In this document: positions 45,201 through 56,100 of the stretch, one piece after another
Layout: each line of letters begins with the position of its first letter
Position numbering within the stretch: position 1 is the stretch's first letter
From: Solimonas sp. K1W22B-7
Lineage (GTDB): Bacteria > Pseudomonadota > Gammaproteobacteria > Nevskiales > Nevskiaceae
Direction of reading: 5' to 3'
DNA length: 64,000 bases
Assembly: GCF_003428335.1 (NCBI RefSeq)
Contig: NZ_CP031704.1
Coordinates: forward strand, 1,364,001-1,428,000
Made by a program: the position numbers and the translations under genes
Notes under the pieces: model-generated
Told to the model about the DNA's origin: nothing
The model's input: only the letters and a program-made list of their open reading frames with translations
Databases searched by the model: none

Positions 45201-47095
45201 AGCGCCTTGCGGCCGGCTTCGCTCAGCACCGTCGGCGGCGGCAGCAGGGCCGGGATGCGCGTGGGGCTGCCGCGCCGCATGGCGTTCTGCTCGATGAAGT
45301 CGAACCAGTCGCGCACCTGCGGGAAGTGCACGCAGAGTTCGGCCAGCATGTTCGGGTACTGCGAGCCCTCGCCCGGGAACAGCAGGCAGAGCTTGCCGGC
45401 GGCGTCGCCGACGCCGTAGTAGAGGCCGGCGCGGGTCTTGAAGGGCTTGGCGTCGGCGCGGTCGATCTTCTCGATCGCCTGGCCCAGCTTGCGCTCCAGG
45501 TCGGCGGCGTCATGGCAGACCACGGCCAGGCGGAACGGACCGCGGCCATAGGTGCTGCAGGCCTTGGCCACTTCCGGCAGCGTCGCGGTCTTCAGCTGCG
45601 CCAGCGCGGCGCGGGCGCGGGCCAGCAGCTCCCCGCGCGATTCCGCCGCCACCACCACCAGCTCGGAGTCGCTGGGCGCATGCAGCACCTGCACCTGCGT
45701 CGGGCGCTTCTCGCGGTACTCCTCGAGGATGATGTGCGAGTTGATGCCGCCGAAGCCGAAGGCGTTGACGCCGGCGCGGCGCGGATGGTCCTTGCCGTGC
45801 AGCCAGGGACGCGTCTCGGTGTTGAGGTAGAACGGCGTCTTCTCCAGGCCCAGTTCCGGGTCGGGGACGTCGCAGAGCATCGGCGGCAGCACCTTGTGGT
45901 GCAGCGCCAGCGCGGTCTTGATCAGCGCCGCGCCGCCGGAGGCGGGCATGCAGTGGCCGATCATCGACTTGACCGCGGTGATGGCGATCTGCTGGTCGCG
46001 GCCGCGCGCGCCGAAGATGCTGGTCAGCGACTCGATCTCGGTCTTGTCGCCGACCGCGGTGCCGGTGCCGTGCGCCTCGATCAGGTCGATCGTCATCGGG
46101 TCGATGCCGCTGCTCTGGTAGGCGCGGCGCATGGCCAGGATCTCGCCCTCCAGGCGCGGCGCCAGCAGGCCCTTGGCGCGGCCGTCGCTGGCGGTGCCGA
46201 TGCCGCGGATCACCGCGTAGATGCGGTCGCCGTCGCGCTCCGCGTCCTCGCGGCGCTTGAGCACCATCATGCCGATGCCCTCGCCCAGCAGGGTGCCGTC
46301 GGAACCCTGCTGGAACGGCCGGATGCGGTCGCGCGACAGTGCGTTGATGCGGCAGAACTGGATGAACAGCTGCGGCGGCGTGTGGACCTGCGAGCCGCCG
46401 GTGATAATCAGGTCGCAGCGGCCGCTGTTGAGTTCGGCCGCGGCCTGCTCCACCGCGATCAGCGTCGAGGCACAGGCGGCGTCGACGATGTAGCTGGGCC
46501 CCATCAGGTTGAGGCGGTTGGCGATCAGGCCGGCGATGACGTTGGGCGTCAGCACGCCGATGTGCTCGGCGTTGAACGGCGGCAGCTGCGACTTGAGCGC
46601 GTCCTGCAGCCGCAGGATGTCGGCCTCGTTGAAGTCGGGGCGCAGGCCCCGGACCAGGTCCATGGCCTGGTCCAGGAAGCAGTTGCGCGACATCAGGCCG
46701 GCCATGCCGCGGTTGCCGTAGGTGCCGCGCGCGATGATCACGCCGGCGCGCTCGCGGTCGAAGGGCTTGTGCAGGTAGCCGGCGTCGTCCAGCACCTCGT
46801 GCGCGACCTTCAAGGCCAGCATATGGTCGGGGTCGCTGCCCGCGGCCACGTTCGGCATCACGCCGTAGTCCTGCGGGTTGACCCGCGCATGCTCGCCCAG
46901 GAAGCCGCCGCGCGTGGTGTAGATGCGGTCCTCGCGCGTGCTCTTCGGATCGAAGTAGGGGCCGACCCAGTCCGGCTCGCCCTCGCTGGTGGCATCCACC
47001 TTGTCGAGGATGTTCTGCCAGTACTGCCGCGCGGTGGAGGCGCCCGGGTAGACGCCGGCGACGCCGACGATGGCGATGTCGAGTGCTTGCGTCAT
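42239..47095 (-). CDS. Second FAS/PKS-like synthase subunit: KS-AT-DH-PPTase
   Basis: 1618 residues. KS at 5-440 with Cys in VDAACASTLIA (about 206), His in EAHGTGTAVGD and IGHCMPASGG, so active. An acyltransferase follows (FPGEGSQYPNM; nucleophile Ser in GHSTGENTVL at about 670). A Pro/Ala linker leads to a hot-dog dehydratase region (FLRDHTLGDAP, about 1078, then PVIPFTYSMELIAQAA). The C-terminus is a Sfp-type phosphopantetheinyl transferase (SIAHSKRWAYAVAS, VGLDYQ, WCAKEAAAKAAG). No KR is present. It resembles a merged PfaB/PfaC/PfaE but has one KS and no chain-length-factor domain. The ATG at 47095 is used; a GTG at 47110 overlapping the preceding stop is possible. Confidence 0.88.
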   Translation of the reverse strand: MTQALDIAIVGVAGVYPGASTARQYWQNILDKVDATSEGEPDWVGPYFDPKSTREDRIYTTRGGFLGEHARVNPQDYGVMPNVAAGSDPDHMLALKVAHEVLDDAGYLHKPFDRERAGVIIARGTYGNRGMAGLMSRNCFLDQAMDLVRGLRPDFNEADILRLQDALKSQLPPFNAEHIGVLTPNVIAGLIANRLNLMGPSYIVDAACASTLIAVEQAAAELNSGRCDLIITGGSQVHTPPQLFIQFCRINALSRDRIRPFQQGSDGTLLGEGIGMMVLKRREDAERDGDRIYAVIRGIGTASDGRAKGLLAPRLEGEILAMRRAYQSSGIDPMTIDLIEAHGTGTAVGDKTEIESLTSIFGARGRDQQIAITAVKSMIGHCMPASGGAALIKTALALHHKVLPPMLCDVPDPELGLEKTPFYLNTETRPWLHGKDHPRRAGVNAFGFGGINSHIILEEYREKRPTQVQVLHAPSDSELVVVAAESRGELLARARAALAQLKTATLPEVAKACSTYGRGPFRLAVVCHDAADLERKLGQAIEKIDRADAKPFKTRAGLYYGVGDAAGKLCLLFPGEGSQYPNMLAELCVHFPQVRDWFDFIEQNAMRRGSPTRIPALLPPPTVLSEAGRKALEDKLYEMDVAAEGVFAASLGLHALLEDLGFRPDAMLGHSTGENTVLTAAGVNRVRHRAETADAVQVFNRIFNELDAAGKIAEGSLLSIGGLTPSLRNDLLADLGEMHLAMDNCPNQLVLFGPPKATSELHERLSAEGAICQELPFGRAYHTALFKPLADAFRAYFQKLDLGPGTTMLYSASTCAPFPNDADGIRELAARQWEHPVRFTETIQRLYEDGYRVFLEVGPSGNLTSFVGDTLRGKDDVLAVSSNSRRKPAMAHLHQTLAQLFAAGVDFEPARLFAHRKIADLDLLGELKPAVKLAPRMKLVNPVWVLPEEWKKPLPQGTVPAAAIAIKLPAPPAQPQQPVVAAAPPPPPVVSSDPRLAALNAHFSLMQDFLDSQARVLGLATGTAPVPAMPQAAAAATATPPAGFDPAFPMLGIVELSPGKLVSERRYTLEQDLFLRDHTLGDAPSATDPALTGLPVIPFTYSMELIAQAAVRLSGRSDRVVTAIDNARGSRWLSLDDGGVTLRIVAEATPGNADAIACRVFLLGEGSSPGGLLVFEGTVQLGAAYPAAPAPQPLAAAGLKPPHIHLPGQLYRHGMFHGPRLQGVTRIDGYGEQGIVAELVTIPVHDYFSGTSAPRFQLDAAILDAAGQLAGFWLRERNPGVPNCFPFRVKRLSLYAPPPAPGQRYSCHGAITLPSPTVLEARWDVIGADGRLLLRAEGWDDRVFSGDERFFGFRLDPGHARLSEPALAGTLPAELCLRKLEPLPEGTLDEGGTIWKRMLAHMVLGRAERARFNALPQQGPRREEWLMGRLAAKDAVRDWYRLRTGTELTPADVEIDSDEHGRPLVRCAVLPQVGAPVLSIAHSKRWAYAVASDPSVAVGLDYQRADQVRTEDLVAGGFSSAEQVWFQGADSAERGRIALALWCAKEAAAKAAGTGLNGRPQDWQVVAAHLDGRNAGPQMARVRYNGQDYDIALHAEADQAMLALCVTAARRTEKWPAA

Positions 47096-47102
47096 GCCTT
47101 GC

Positions 47103-50100
47103 TCATGCACGATCCGGAGAGGAAGGATTGGACTTCACGGTCGCCGCCGCCTGGCCGCCGAGGCGGTTCAGCGCCGCGCTCATGGTGGCCTCGCAGTGGC
47201 GCATCTCCAGCCGCACGCGGCCGGCCTCGTCCAGGTACAGCGCGTCGTAGACCATCGCCGCGTCATGCGGCGCCGGCAGCAGGCGCAGCGCCAGGCGCAG
47301 CGCCTTCGGCAGCGGCTCGCTGCCATAGCGGCGCACCGTGGCGAAGCTGGACGGCAGGGCGGTCATGTTGCGGTTGAGCCGCGACCAGACGATCGCCATC
47401 TGCGGTGCCACGTCGCAGAGGCCGGGGTCGAACAGCCAGTTGCCGGAGGCATTGGCCAGCCATTCGCCCGGCAGGCTCGGGCGCACGCGCGCGTCGAGGC
47501 CGCCCGGCGCCACCAGCGGGATGTCGCTGGCGAGCTGGAAGCGCGGACCGTGGAACAGGAAGTGGGCGTAGGCGTCGGTGGCGGCGAAGGGCTTGCCGCC
47601 CGCCAGCGCCTCGACGCCGATCACCGGGGCCTCCGGCATGGTCTGCGCCAGCACCGCCGTGGCACGGTAGAACGGCAGCTTCTTGGCCGGGTCGATCATC
47701 TCGACCGTGATGGTCTGGCCGTTGAGGTCGGAGTGCGAGGAGGCACGGGCGCGCAGCTGCACCGTGCGCTTGCCGCCGTTGACCTCGGGGTCGAGCATCA
47801 CGCTGTTGAGCTGGCGCAGGTCGCGCATCTCCACCACCTGCCAGCCCGGCCAGGCCGCGGTGACGAACTGCGCCATCCACTCCAGTGCGCCGGTGGCGGG
47901 CAGCACGCCCTTGCCGTCGATGCGGTGATCCAGCAGATAGGGATCGGAGGACAGGCAGAACTCGTGGTCCAGCATCATGTTGCCGCCCGGGCCCATGCGC
48001 GGTGCGGCCTGCATCAGCGGCAGCCCGGTGGGCTGTGCGGCGGGCGCGGCGACGGGCGCCTCGTCGGCCTGGCTGCCCGGGCTGTACCAGGGACCGGCGC
48101 CGGCGACGATCTCGACGTCGTGGCGCGGACCGTAGGCGATTTCGTCGAGGAAGAAGCGGCGGCCCGAAGGCACCGGGATCGCCTCGATGCCGCGCTCCTT
48201 GAAGGCACGGCGTACGCCCTCGCTGGCCATGCCGGCATCCCAGGGACCCCAGTTGACGGCGATCACGCGGGTCTGCGGCCACTCGCGGTGCAGCTGCCAG
48301 GCGAGGCGATTCAATGTCTCGTTGGCGGCGGCATAGTCGCCCTGGCCACGGTTGCCGTAACGGCCGGCCACCGAGGTGAAGAAGGCCAGCAGCTTGAGGC
48401 TCTGCGGGCGCAGGCGCTGCGACAGCACGAAGGCGGCGTCGAGCTTGGTGCCGAGCACGCGCTCGAAGGACTCCGCCGTCTTGTCGACGAACAGCTTGTC
48501 CTCGATCACGCCGGCGCCGTGCAGCACGGCGTCGATGTTGCCGTACTTCGCATAGAGCTGGTCGATGAGCCCGCCGAAGGCCGCCTCGTCGCGCACGTCG
48601 CAGGCCAGGTACTCGACCTTGGCGCCGGCGGCGCTGAGCTTGGCCAGGTTGCCGCGGATTTCACGGTCCACCAGGATGCGCGAGACCTCGCGGTCGATCT
48701 CCACCGGCTTGGGCTTCTCGCCGCGCGCCAGGCGCAGCTTGAGCAGCGCGGCCTTGAGCTGGGCACCGTCGGCGTAGGCCGTGGTCTCGGCACTTTCGGC
48801 GCCCGGCACCGCGGTGCGGCCCAGCAGCACCAGGCGCATGCCCGGACGCACCAGTTCCTCGACGATCTCGGCGGTGATGCCGCGCGCGCCGCCGGTGACC
48901 AGCACCACCCAGTCGCCGCTCGGGACCACCGCGGCGGGGAAGGGGCTGGCAGTCAGCGTCTGGCTGGCGGTGGTGCTGCCGTGACGCACGCTGCCGACGT
49001 AGCCGACCTCGGGTTCGCGGCAATCCGTCGCCGTTTCGTCGGCCAGCAGGTGGGCGATGTCCTCGTCCTTCTGCCCGTCGAAGTCCACCGCGCGCATCAG
49101 CGCCTTGGGGTACTCCTGGCGCAGGCAGTTGAACAGGCCGTTGGCGGCGCCGCCGGAAGCGGCGCCGTTGCCCACGGAGTCGCGGCCGAAGCTGCCGCCG
49201 AAGCGGCTGGCGGCGATGACACGCACCGTCTCCAGGTCGCCGTCCAGGGCCTTGAGGGCGTGGTAGAGGCTGAGGGCGTCCGCCGAGTAGCGCGCCTTCC
49301 AGGCGGCCAGGTCGGCGATCTTGCGGCGGTCCAGGCCGTTGAGCTGCAGCAGCGCCCTGGCCGGGCCGTGCTTGGCGCGGGCGGCGGCGATGGCGGCACG
49401 CAGCTTGTCGGGTTCGCTTTCGCTGATGTGCACCGGCGTCATGCCTTGCGACTTCAGTTCCGTCAGCAGCAGCTTGGCCACCGGCAGGGAGCCGGCCAGG
49501 ACCAGGGCCAGGCCGCTGAGCCTGGAGCCGGCGGGCGGCAGCGGGGCCGGGCGCGACTTCATGACATAGCGCGGCGTCGCGGCAACCGGTGCTGCCGGAG
49601 CGGCGGCCCTGGCGACGGCCGCGGTGGCCAGCGTGACGGTCGCGGTAGCCGGTGCCTGCAGCGTGTTCAGCGCCTGCAGGATCGCAGCCAGGGTCTTGGC
49701 CTTGGTGTAGCGCTCCATGCCGGCCTGCATCTGCGCGCCGAGTTCGGCGGGCAGGGCCTTCTGGAAGGCGCCGAGGATTTCCACGCGTTTGATCGAGTCG
49801 ATGCCGAGGTCGGCTTCGAGATCGGCGTCCACGCCGAGCATTTCCGGCGGGTAGCCGGTGCGCTCGGCGACCACGCCGATGAGCAGCGCGGCGAAGTCGA
49901 TCGCCACGGCCGGGGTGGCGGCGACGCGGGTGGACACCGTCACGGTCGGCGCGGGCGCCGGGGCGATGCGCTGCATCTCCGCGACGATCGCGGCCAGGGT
50001 CTTGGCCTTGGTGAAGCGTTCCATCGCGGCCTGCATCTGCGCGCCGGGTTCGGCGGGCAGGGCCTTCTGGAAGGCGCCGAGGATTTCCACGCGCTTGATC

Positions 50101-53100
50101 GAGTCGATGCCGAGGTCGGCCTCGAGATCGGCTTCCAGGCCGAGCATTTCCGGCGGGTAGCCGGTGCGTTCGGCGACGATGCTGGTCAGCAGCGCGGTGG
50201 TGTCGATCGCCGGTACCGCTGCGGCAACCGCTGCGGCGACATTGACGGTCACGGTGGCGGTGGGCGCGGCAGCCGGCGCCAGGCGCCGCAGCTCGGCCAG
50301 GATCGCGCTGAGCGTCTTGGCCTTGGTGTAGCGCTCCATGCTGCCCTGCATCTGCGCGCCGAGGTTGGCGGGCAGCGACTGCTGCAGGGCGCCGAGGATT
50401 TCCACGCGCTTGATCGAGTCGATACCCAGGTCGGCCTCGAGGTCGGCCTCCACGCCGAGCATCTCTGTGGGGTAGCCGGTGCGCTCGGCGACGATATTGA
50501 TCAGCAGGCCGTTGTAGTCCACCGCGACGGCGGCGGGCGCGGCGACGTTGACCGTCACCGTGGCGGACGGGGCAGCCATGGCGGAGGGCGCCAGGCGCTG
50601 CAGCTCGGCCAGGATCGCGCTGAGCGTCTTGGCCTTGGTGTAGCGCTCCATGCTGCCCTGCATCTGCGCGCCGAGGTCGGCGGGCAGCGACTGCTGCAGG
50701 GCGCCGAGGATTTCCACGCGCTTGATCGAGTCGATGCCCAGATCGGCCTCGAGGTCGGCCTCCACGCCGAGCATCTCGGTGGGGTAGCCGGTGCGTTCGG
50801 CGACGATGTTGGTGAGCAGGCCGGCATAGTCCACGGCGATCGCGGCGGGCGCCGTCGTCACCTGCACCGCGACCGGCGCGGCCTGCGCCGGCACCAGGCG
50901 CTGCACCTCGGCGACGATGGCGCTGAGGGTCTTGGCCTTGGTGAAGCGTTCCATCACCGACTGCATCTGCGCGCCGGTTTCGCCCGGCAGCGCCTTCTGC
51001 ATCGCGCCGAGGATTTCCACGCGCTTGATCGAGTCGATGCCCAGGTCGGCCTCGAGGTCGGCATCCATGCCGAGCATCTCGGTGGGGTAGCCGGTGCGCT
51101 CGGCGACGATCGCCAGCAGCATTTCGCGGGCATCGAAGGCCGGCACGGCGGCGGCACGTGCGACCGGGGCGGCGGCGACGGGCATCGCGCGCTGTACCGG
51201 CAGCGCCATCGGCGCCGCGGCGGCCGGCATGGCCGGAGCCTGCATCGCGGGCAGGGTCATCGCCGGCATCTGCAGCGGCATGGCCGCGGGCATGGCGGCC
51301 GGCATCGTGCCGGGCGCAGCACCGCCGAGGAACTGCTGCACCACGCGCTCCTGCAGGCTCAGGAACTGGCGCATGGTCTGCTGGTAGGCCACCAGGGCTT
51401 CGCTGCTCAGCGCCTGCGACGGCGCCTGCATCATCGGCATCTGGCCGGGGACCTGGCCCGTCATGGGCATCGCGCCGGCCATCGGCTGCGGCGCGGCGGC
51501 CGGGCGCGGCAGCGAGGCCAGCAGCTTGTCGGTCTGCGCCTTGCGGGCGACGGCGGAGCTGGCCTGTGTCAGCGCCGGCTGGCTGCCGGTACGGACCTGC
51601 GGATCGTCGATCGGGCGGGCACAGCCGCCACTGAGCAGCCACAGGTGCTTGGGCAGCACGCGCGGCTTGGCCAGGTCGGCCAGCTGGGTGTTGTCGAGCA
51701 GTGCCAGGTCGCGGTTGGCGAACAGCGCCGAGGGCTGCCAGGCCACGCCGGCCACGAACAGTTCGGCCAGGCCCAGCAGCAGGCCACGCAGGCCGCCGCC
51801 GTTGCCGTCCAGCGCGATCGCCTGCGCGTCCTTGCCGGCCAGCGTCTGCTTGGCCATGTTGGAGCAGATGCCCTTGGGGCCCAGTTCCAGGAATACGCGG
51901 CTGCCGGCGGCATGCATCGCCTCGATCTCGGCGACGAACTCGACGCTGCTGAGCATGTGCCCGTCGAGCAGGGCCTGCATCGCGGTCGGCTTGGCCGGGT
52001 AGGGCTTGGCGGTCTGGTTGGAATACACCGTCAGCTGCGGCGCAGCGAACTTGGTGGCGCTGATCGCCGCGGACAACGCGGCCTTGGCGCCGGCCACCAG
52101 CGGGGTATGGAAGGCGCCGGAGACCGGCAGCAGCGTCGCGCGCAGCCCGGCGGCACCGAGCTTCTGCGCCGCCGCCTCGACCTGGGCCCGCGGCCCGGAG
52201 ATCACGCACTGCTCGGGCGCATTGTGGTTGGCGATGGTGACGCCGGCGTATTCGGTGATCTGCGCCGCGACCAGTTCACGACGACCCTGGACGGCCGCCA
52301 TGCCGCCGGGCTCGGAGGTGCTGGAGGCTTCGGCCATGGCACGGCCACGGACCGCCGACAGGTGCAGGAACTCGGCCTCGGTGATGGTGCCGGCGGCCAG
52401 CAGCGCGGTGTACTCGCCGTAGGAATGACCGGCGGCGGCGCTGGCTTCCAGGCCCAGGCGCTTGGCCAGGCGCAGGTAGCCCATCGACAGCGTGCCGATG
52501 GCCGGCTGCGCCACGCGCGTGTCGGTCAGGGCGCGGGTCTGCGCGGTCTCGGTGGCGTCGTCGAAGGCGGCCGGCGGCAGGACGATGCTGGACAGCGCCT
52601 GCGGCAGTGCCGCCTGCAGCTCGCGGTCGGCGAACTCCATCGCCTCGCGCAGTTCGTCGACGAACAGCGCGACCTCGCGGCCCATGTTGGTGTGCTGCGC
52701 GCCCTGGCCCGGGAACAGGAAGGCCAGCGACGGTGCAGTGACAGGCAGGCTGGCGTTGTAGCGGATGCCCGGCGTCAGCGGCTTGCCTTCGCGCAAGTGC
52801 GCCAGGGCCGCGTCGATGTCGCGGGCCAGGCCGGCGAGGTCGGTGGCGACGATCGCCAGCGCCGTACCGCCGTTGCGGGTTTCCGCCTGCTTGGCCAGCG
52901 TGAACGCCAGCTCCGACAGGCCGACGCGGCTGCCGGCTTCGAGCCGGGGCCGCAGCGTTTCCAGTTCCTTGACCAGTGCAGCCTTGTCGGCGGCGCGGAA
53001 CAGGCACAGCTCCAGGGGCCAGCGCTGCGCGCCGGCGATACCGCCCTGGTGGCCGTACTCCTCGAGCACGGCGTGGAAATTGGTGCCGCCGAAACCGAAG

Positions 53101-56100
53101 GCGGAAGCGCCGGCGCGGCGCGGGTGGTCCGCGTGCGCGACCCAGGGACGCGGCTCCTTCAGCAGGTAGGCGGCGGAGGCCGGATCAGCCAGGGTGTCGA
53201 TCGGCTTCTCGACGCCGACATGCGCCGGCAGCACGCGGTGGTGCAGCGCCAGCGCGACCTTGACCATGCCGGCGACGCCGGCGGCGGCCTTGGTGTGGCC
53301 CAGCAGGGTCTTGACCGAGCCCAGCGCCACCGAGCGCGGCGCGGCTGCTTCCGCGGCCAGCGCACGGGTGATGGTCTGTGCCTCGGCACGGTCGCCGACG
53401 GCGGTGCCGGTGCCATGGGCCTCGATCAGGCCCAGTGTCGCCGGCGAGAAGCCGGCCTTGGCGTAGGCGCGGTGCAGCGCGCGCACCTGGCCTTCGCTGC
53501 GCGGCGCGGTCAGGCCCAGGGCCTTGCCGTCCGAGGAACCGGCGGTGGACTTGATGACGGCGTAGATGCGGTCGCCGTCGCGCTCGGCATCGGCCAGGCG
53601 CTTGAGCACGGTGATGACCACGCCCTCGGAGATCGCGATGCCGTCGGCGTTCTCGTCGAAGGTCTTGGGCTTGCCGCTGGGCGACAGCGCCTGGGTCTTG
53701 GCGAAGGTGGTGAAGCCGTAGGCCGACTGGGTGGTGTCGAAGCCGCCCGCCAGCACCATCGAGCTGCGGCCGGTTTCCAGTTCGTTGACCGCCATGCTGA
53801 TCGCGGCCAGGGATGAGGCACAGGCAGCATCCACCGTGAGGTTCACGCCGCCGAAGTCCATGCGGTTGGCGACGCGGCCGGCGGCGACGTTGGGCAGCAC
53901 GCCGGCGAAGGACTCCTCGGTCCATTCCGGCAGGCGGTCCCAGACGTCGTCGCTGATGTTCTCGATGAAGCGCGGCAGCTCGGCGCGCACGCCGTACTGC
54001 AGGCCCAGTTCGCCCGCGCCACCGCTGCTGCCCAGGATCACCGAGGTGGTTTCGCGGTCGAAGCCGCCCTTGGTGTAGCCGGCGTCGTCCAGCGCGCGGC
54101 TGGCGGCCTCCAGCGTCAGCAGCTGCATCGGGTCGATCGACTTCATCGACTTCGGCGGAATGCCGAAGCGCGTCGGGTCGAAGTGGATCTCCTCGAGGAA
54201 GCCGCCCCAGCGCGAGTAGATCTTGTCGCGGGTCTTGCGGTTCTCGTCGAAGAACAGGCGCCAGTCCCAGCGCGATTCCGGCGTCTCGCGGATCACGCTG
54301 ACCTTGTGCAGGACGTTGTTCCAGTACTCGTGGGCGTCGTTGGCCTTGGGCAGCACCACGCCGATGCCGACGATGGCGACGTCCGAGGGCTTGAGCACCG
54401 GCTTCATCACCGCGGGCGTCGGCGCGGCCTTCTCCAGCAGCACGTGGGCGCCGTGGCAGACGTCCTGGTGCAGCTCCTCGATGCCGAGGGTGGCGTCGCG
54501 CAGCGTCGCCACCTGGCCGATCATGTACATGCCGTCGGCCAGCTGCCTGTCGGCGGCCACGGTGACGACCTTGCCGGTCTCGTCGCGGTTCATGCCCTTG
54601 GAGGCGACGCGCAGGCGGCCGAGGTTGAGGTCCTCGAGGATGTCGCGGATCTCCTCGGCGCTCTTGCCCTCGCGGATCAGCTCGCGGCGCTGGTTGAAGA
54701 AGTCGTCGGCGAACTGCGTCGCCGCGCAGCGCGTGGAGTGGCCCGGGCCGGTCTCCAGGTTGCGCGTGCGCTCGCAGGCCACGGCCTGCTCCTGGAAGCC
54801 CTCGACCACGGCGCCGGAGCGCACGATTTCCTGGGTGAACAGGTAGGCCGTGCCCATCAGGGCGCCGACCTTCATGCCGCGCGCCGCCAGCGGCGCGGTC
54901 ATCGCCGCCACCATCGCGCCGGAACGGGCGTCGTGGATGCCGCCGGCGAACAGGACGTGCACGTCCTTCTCTTCGCCCGGCTTCACCTGGTCCAGCAGCA
55001 CCTCGATCATCTCCTCCCACAGCACGAAGCTGGCGAGGGGGCCGATGTGGCCGCCGCACTCACGGCCTTCGAACACAAAGCGCCGCGCGCCCTGCTCGAG
55101 GTACATCTTCAGCAGCGCCGGGGCCGGCGCATGGATATAGGTCTTGATACCGCGCTTCTCGAACTCCGCGGCCTGGTCGGGGCGGCCGCCGGCGATCAGC
55201 GCGAACGGCGGCTTGCACTTCCAGATCTCGGCGCACTGCTCTTCGCGCAGCGCGTGCGGGATGAAGCCCAGCATGCCGACACCCCAGGGCAGGTCGCCGC
55301 AGAGCTCACGGGTCTTTTCCAGCATCTCGCCGACCTGCGGGCCGCGCATCAGCGCCAGCGCCAGGAAGGGCAGGGCGCCGCCCTTGGCCACATCCATGGC
55401 GAACTCGGGGCTGTCGGAGACGCGGGTCATCGGACCCTGCGCCAGCGGGAAGCGCGTGCCGTGCGACTGGGCGAGCGGGCCGCCGGCATCCAGGAAGCGC
55501 AGCTGCGCGGCCTGGTCGATGTGCTTGAGGCTGGAGCGGCGGATCGCCTGCACCAGCTTGCCGACCGTGCGGAAGCGGTCGCGGAAGCCCGCGGCCAGGC
55601 CGATGCCCTGGCCCAGCGGGATCAGCTGGCTGCCGTCGCCGGCCCAGCCCACCTGGGCGAGGATGCGCTCGCGCCACTGTTCCAGCGTCAGCAGGCCGCC
55701 TTCGACCTGGCGGCTGTCTTCTTCGGCCTGCTTGAGCGCCGGCGAGCCCGGTCGGGCATAGACGCGGCAGGTCTGGTCCACCAGCTCGCCGAACAGCCTG
55801 GTTTCGGCGCCGTTGAGGCGCGCGAACTCGGACTGCTGCTGCGGCGCCAGCGGCGACTCGGCCAGCAGCAGCAGCTGGTCGTCCAGCACCACACCGGCGG
55901 CACCGGCGGCGCGGCAGGCGGCGGCGGAATGCACGCCGATACCGCCCTGCACGAACATCGGCAGCTTGCTGCGTTCGGCCAGTTTCTGCAGCAGGATGTA
56001 GCTGGTGTATTCGCCGACCCAGCCGCCGGACTCGTGGCCACGCACCACCAGGCCATGGAAGCGGTTGCCCAGCTCCGGCAGGGCCGCGGCTTCGGAAATC

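Noticed and set aside
42203-53816. Very long plus-strand open frames (1724 and 2248 residues) opposite the synthase genes
   Set aside because: They are antisense to proteins with intact catalytic motifs. Their translations are low-complexity Ala/Gly/Arg/Val/His-rich, the usual high-GC artefact. Repeats in them mirror the ACP repeats.
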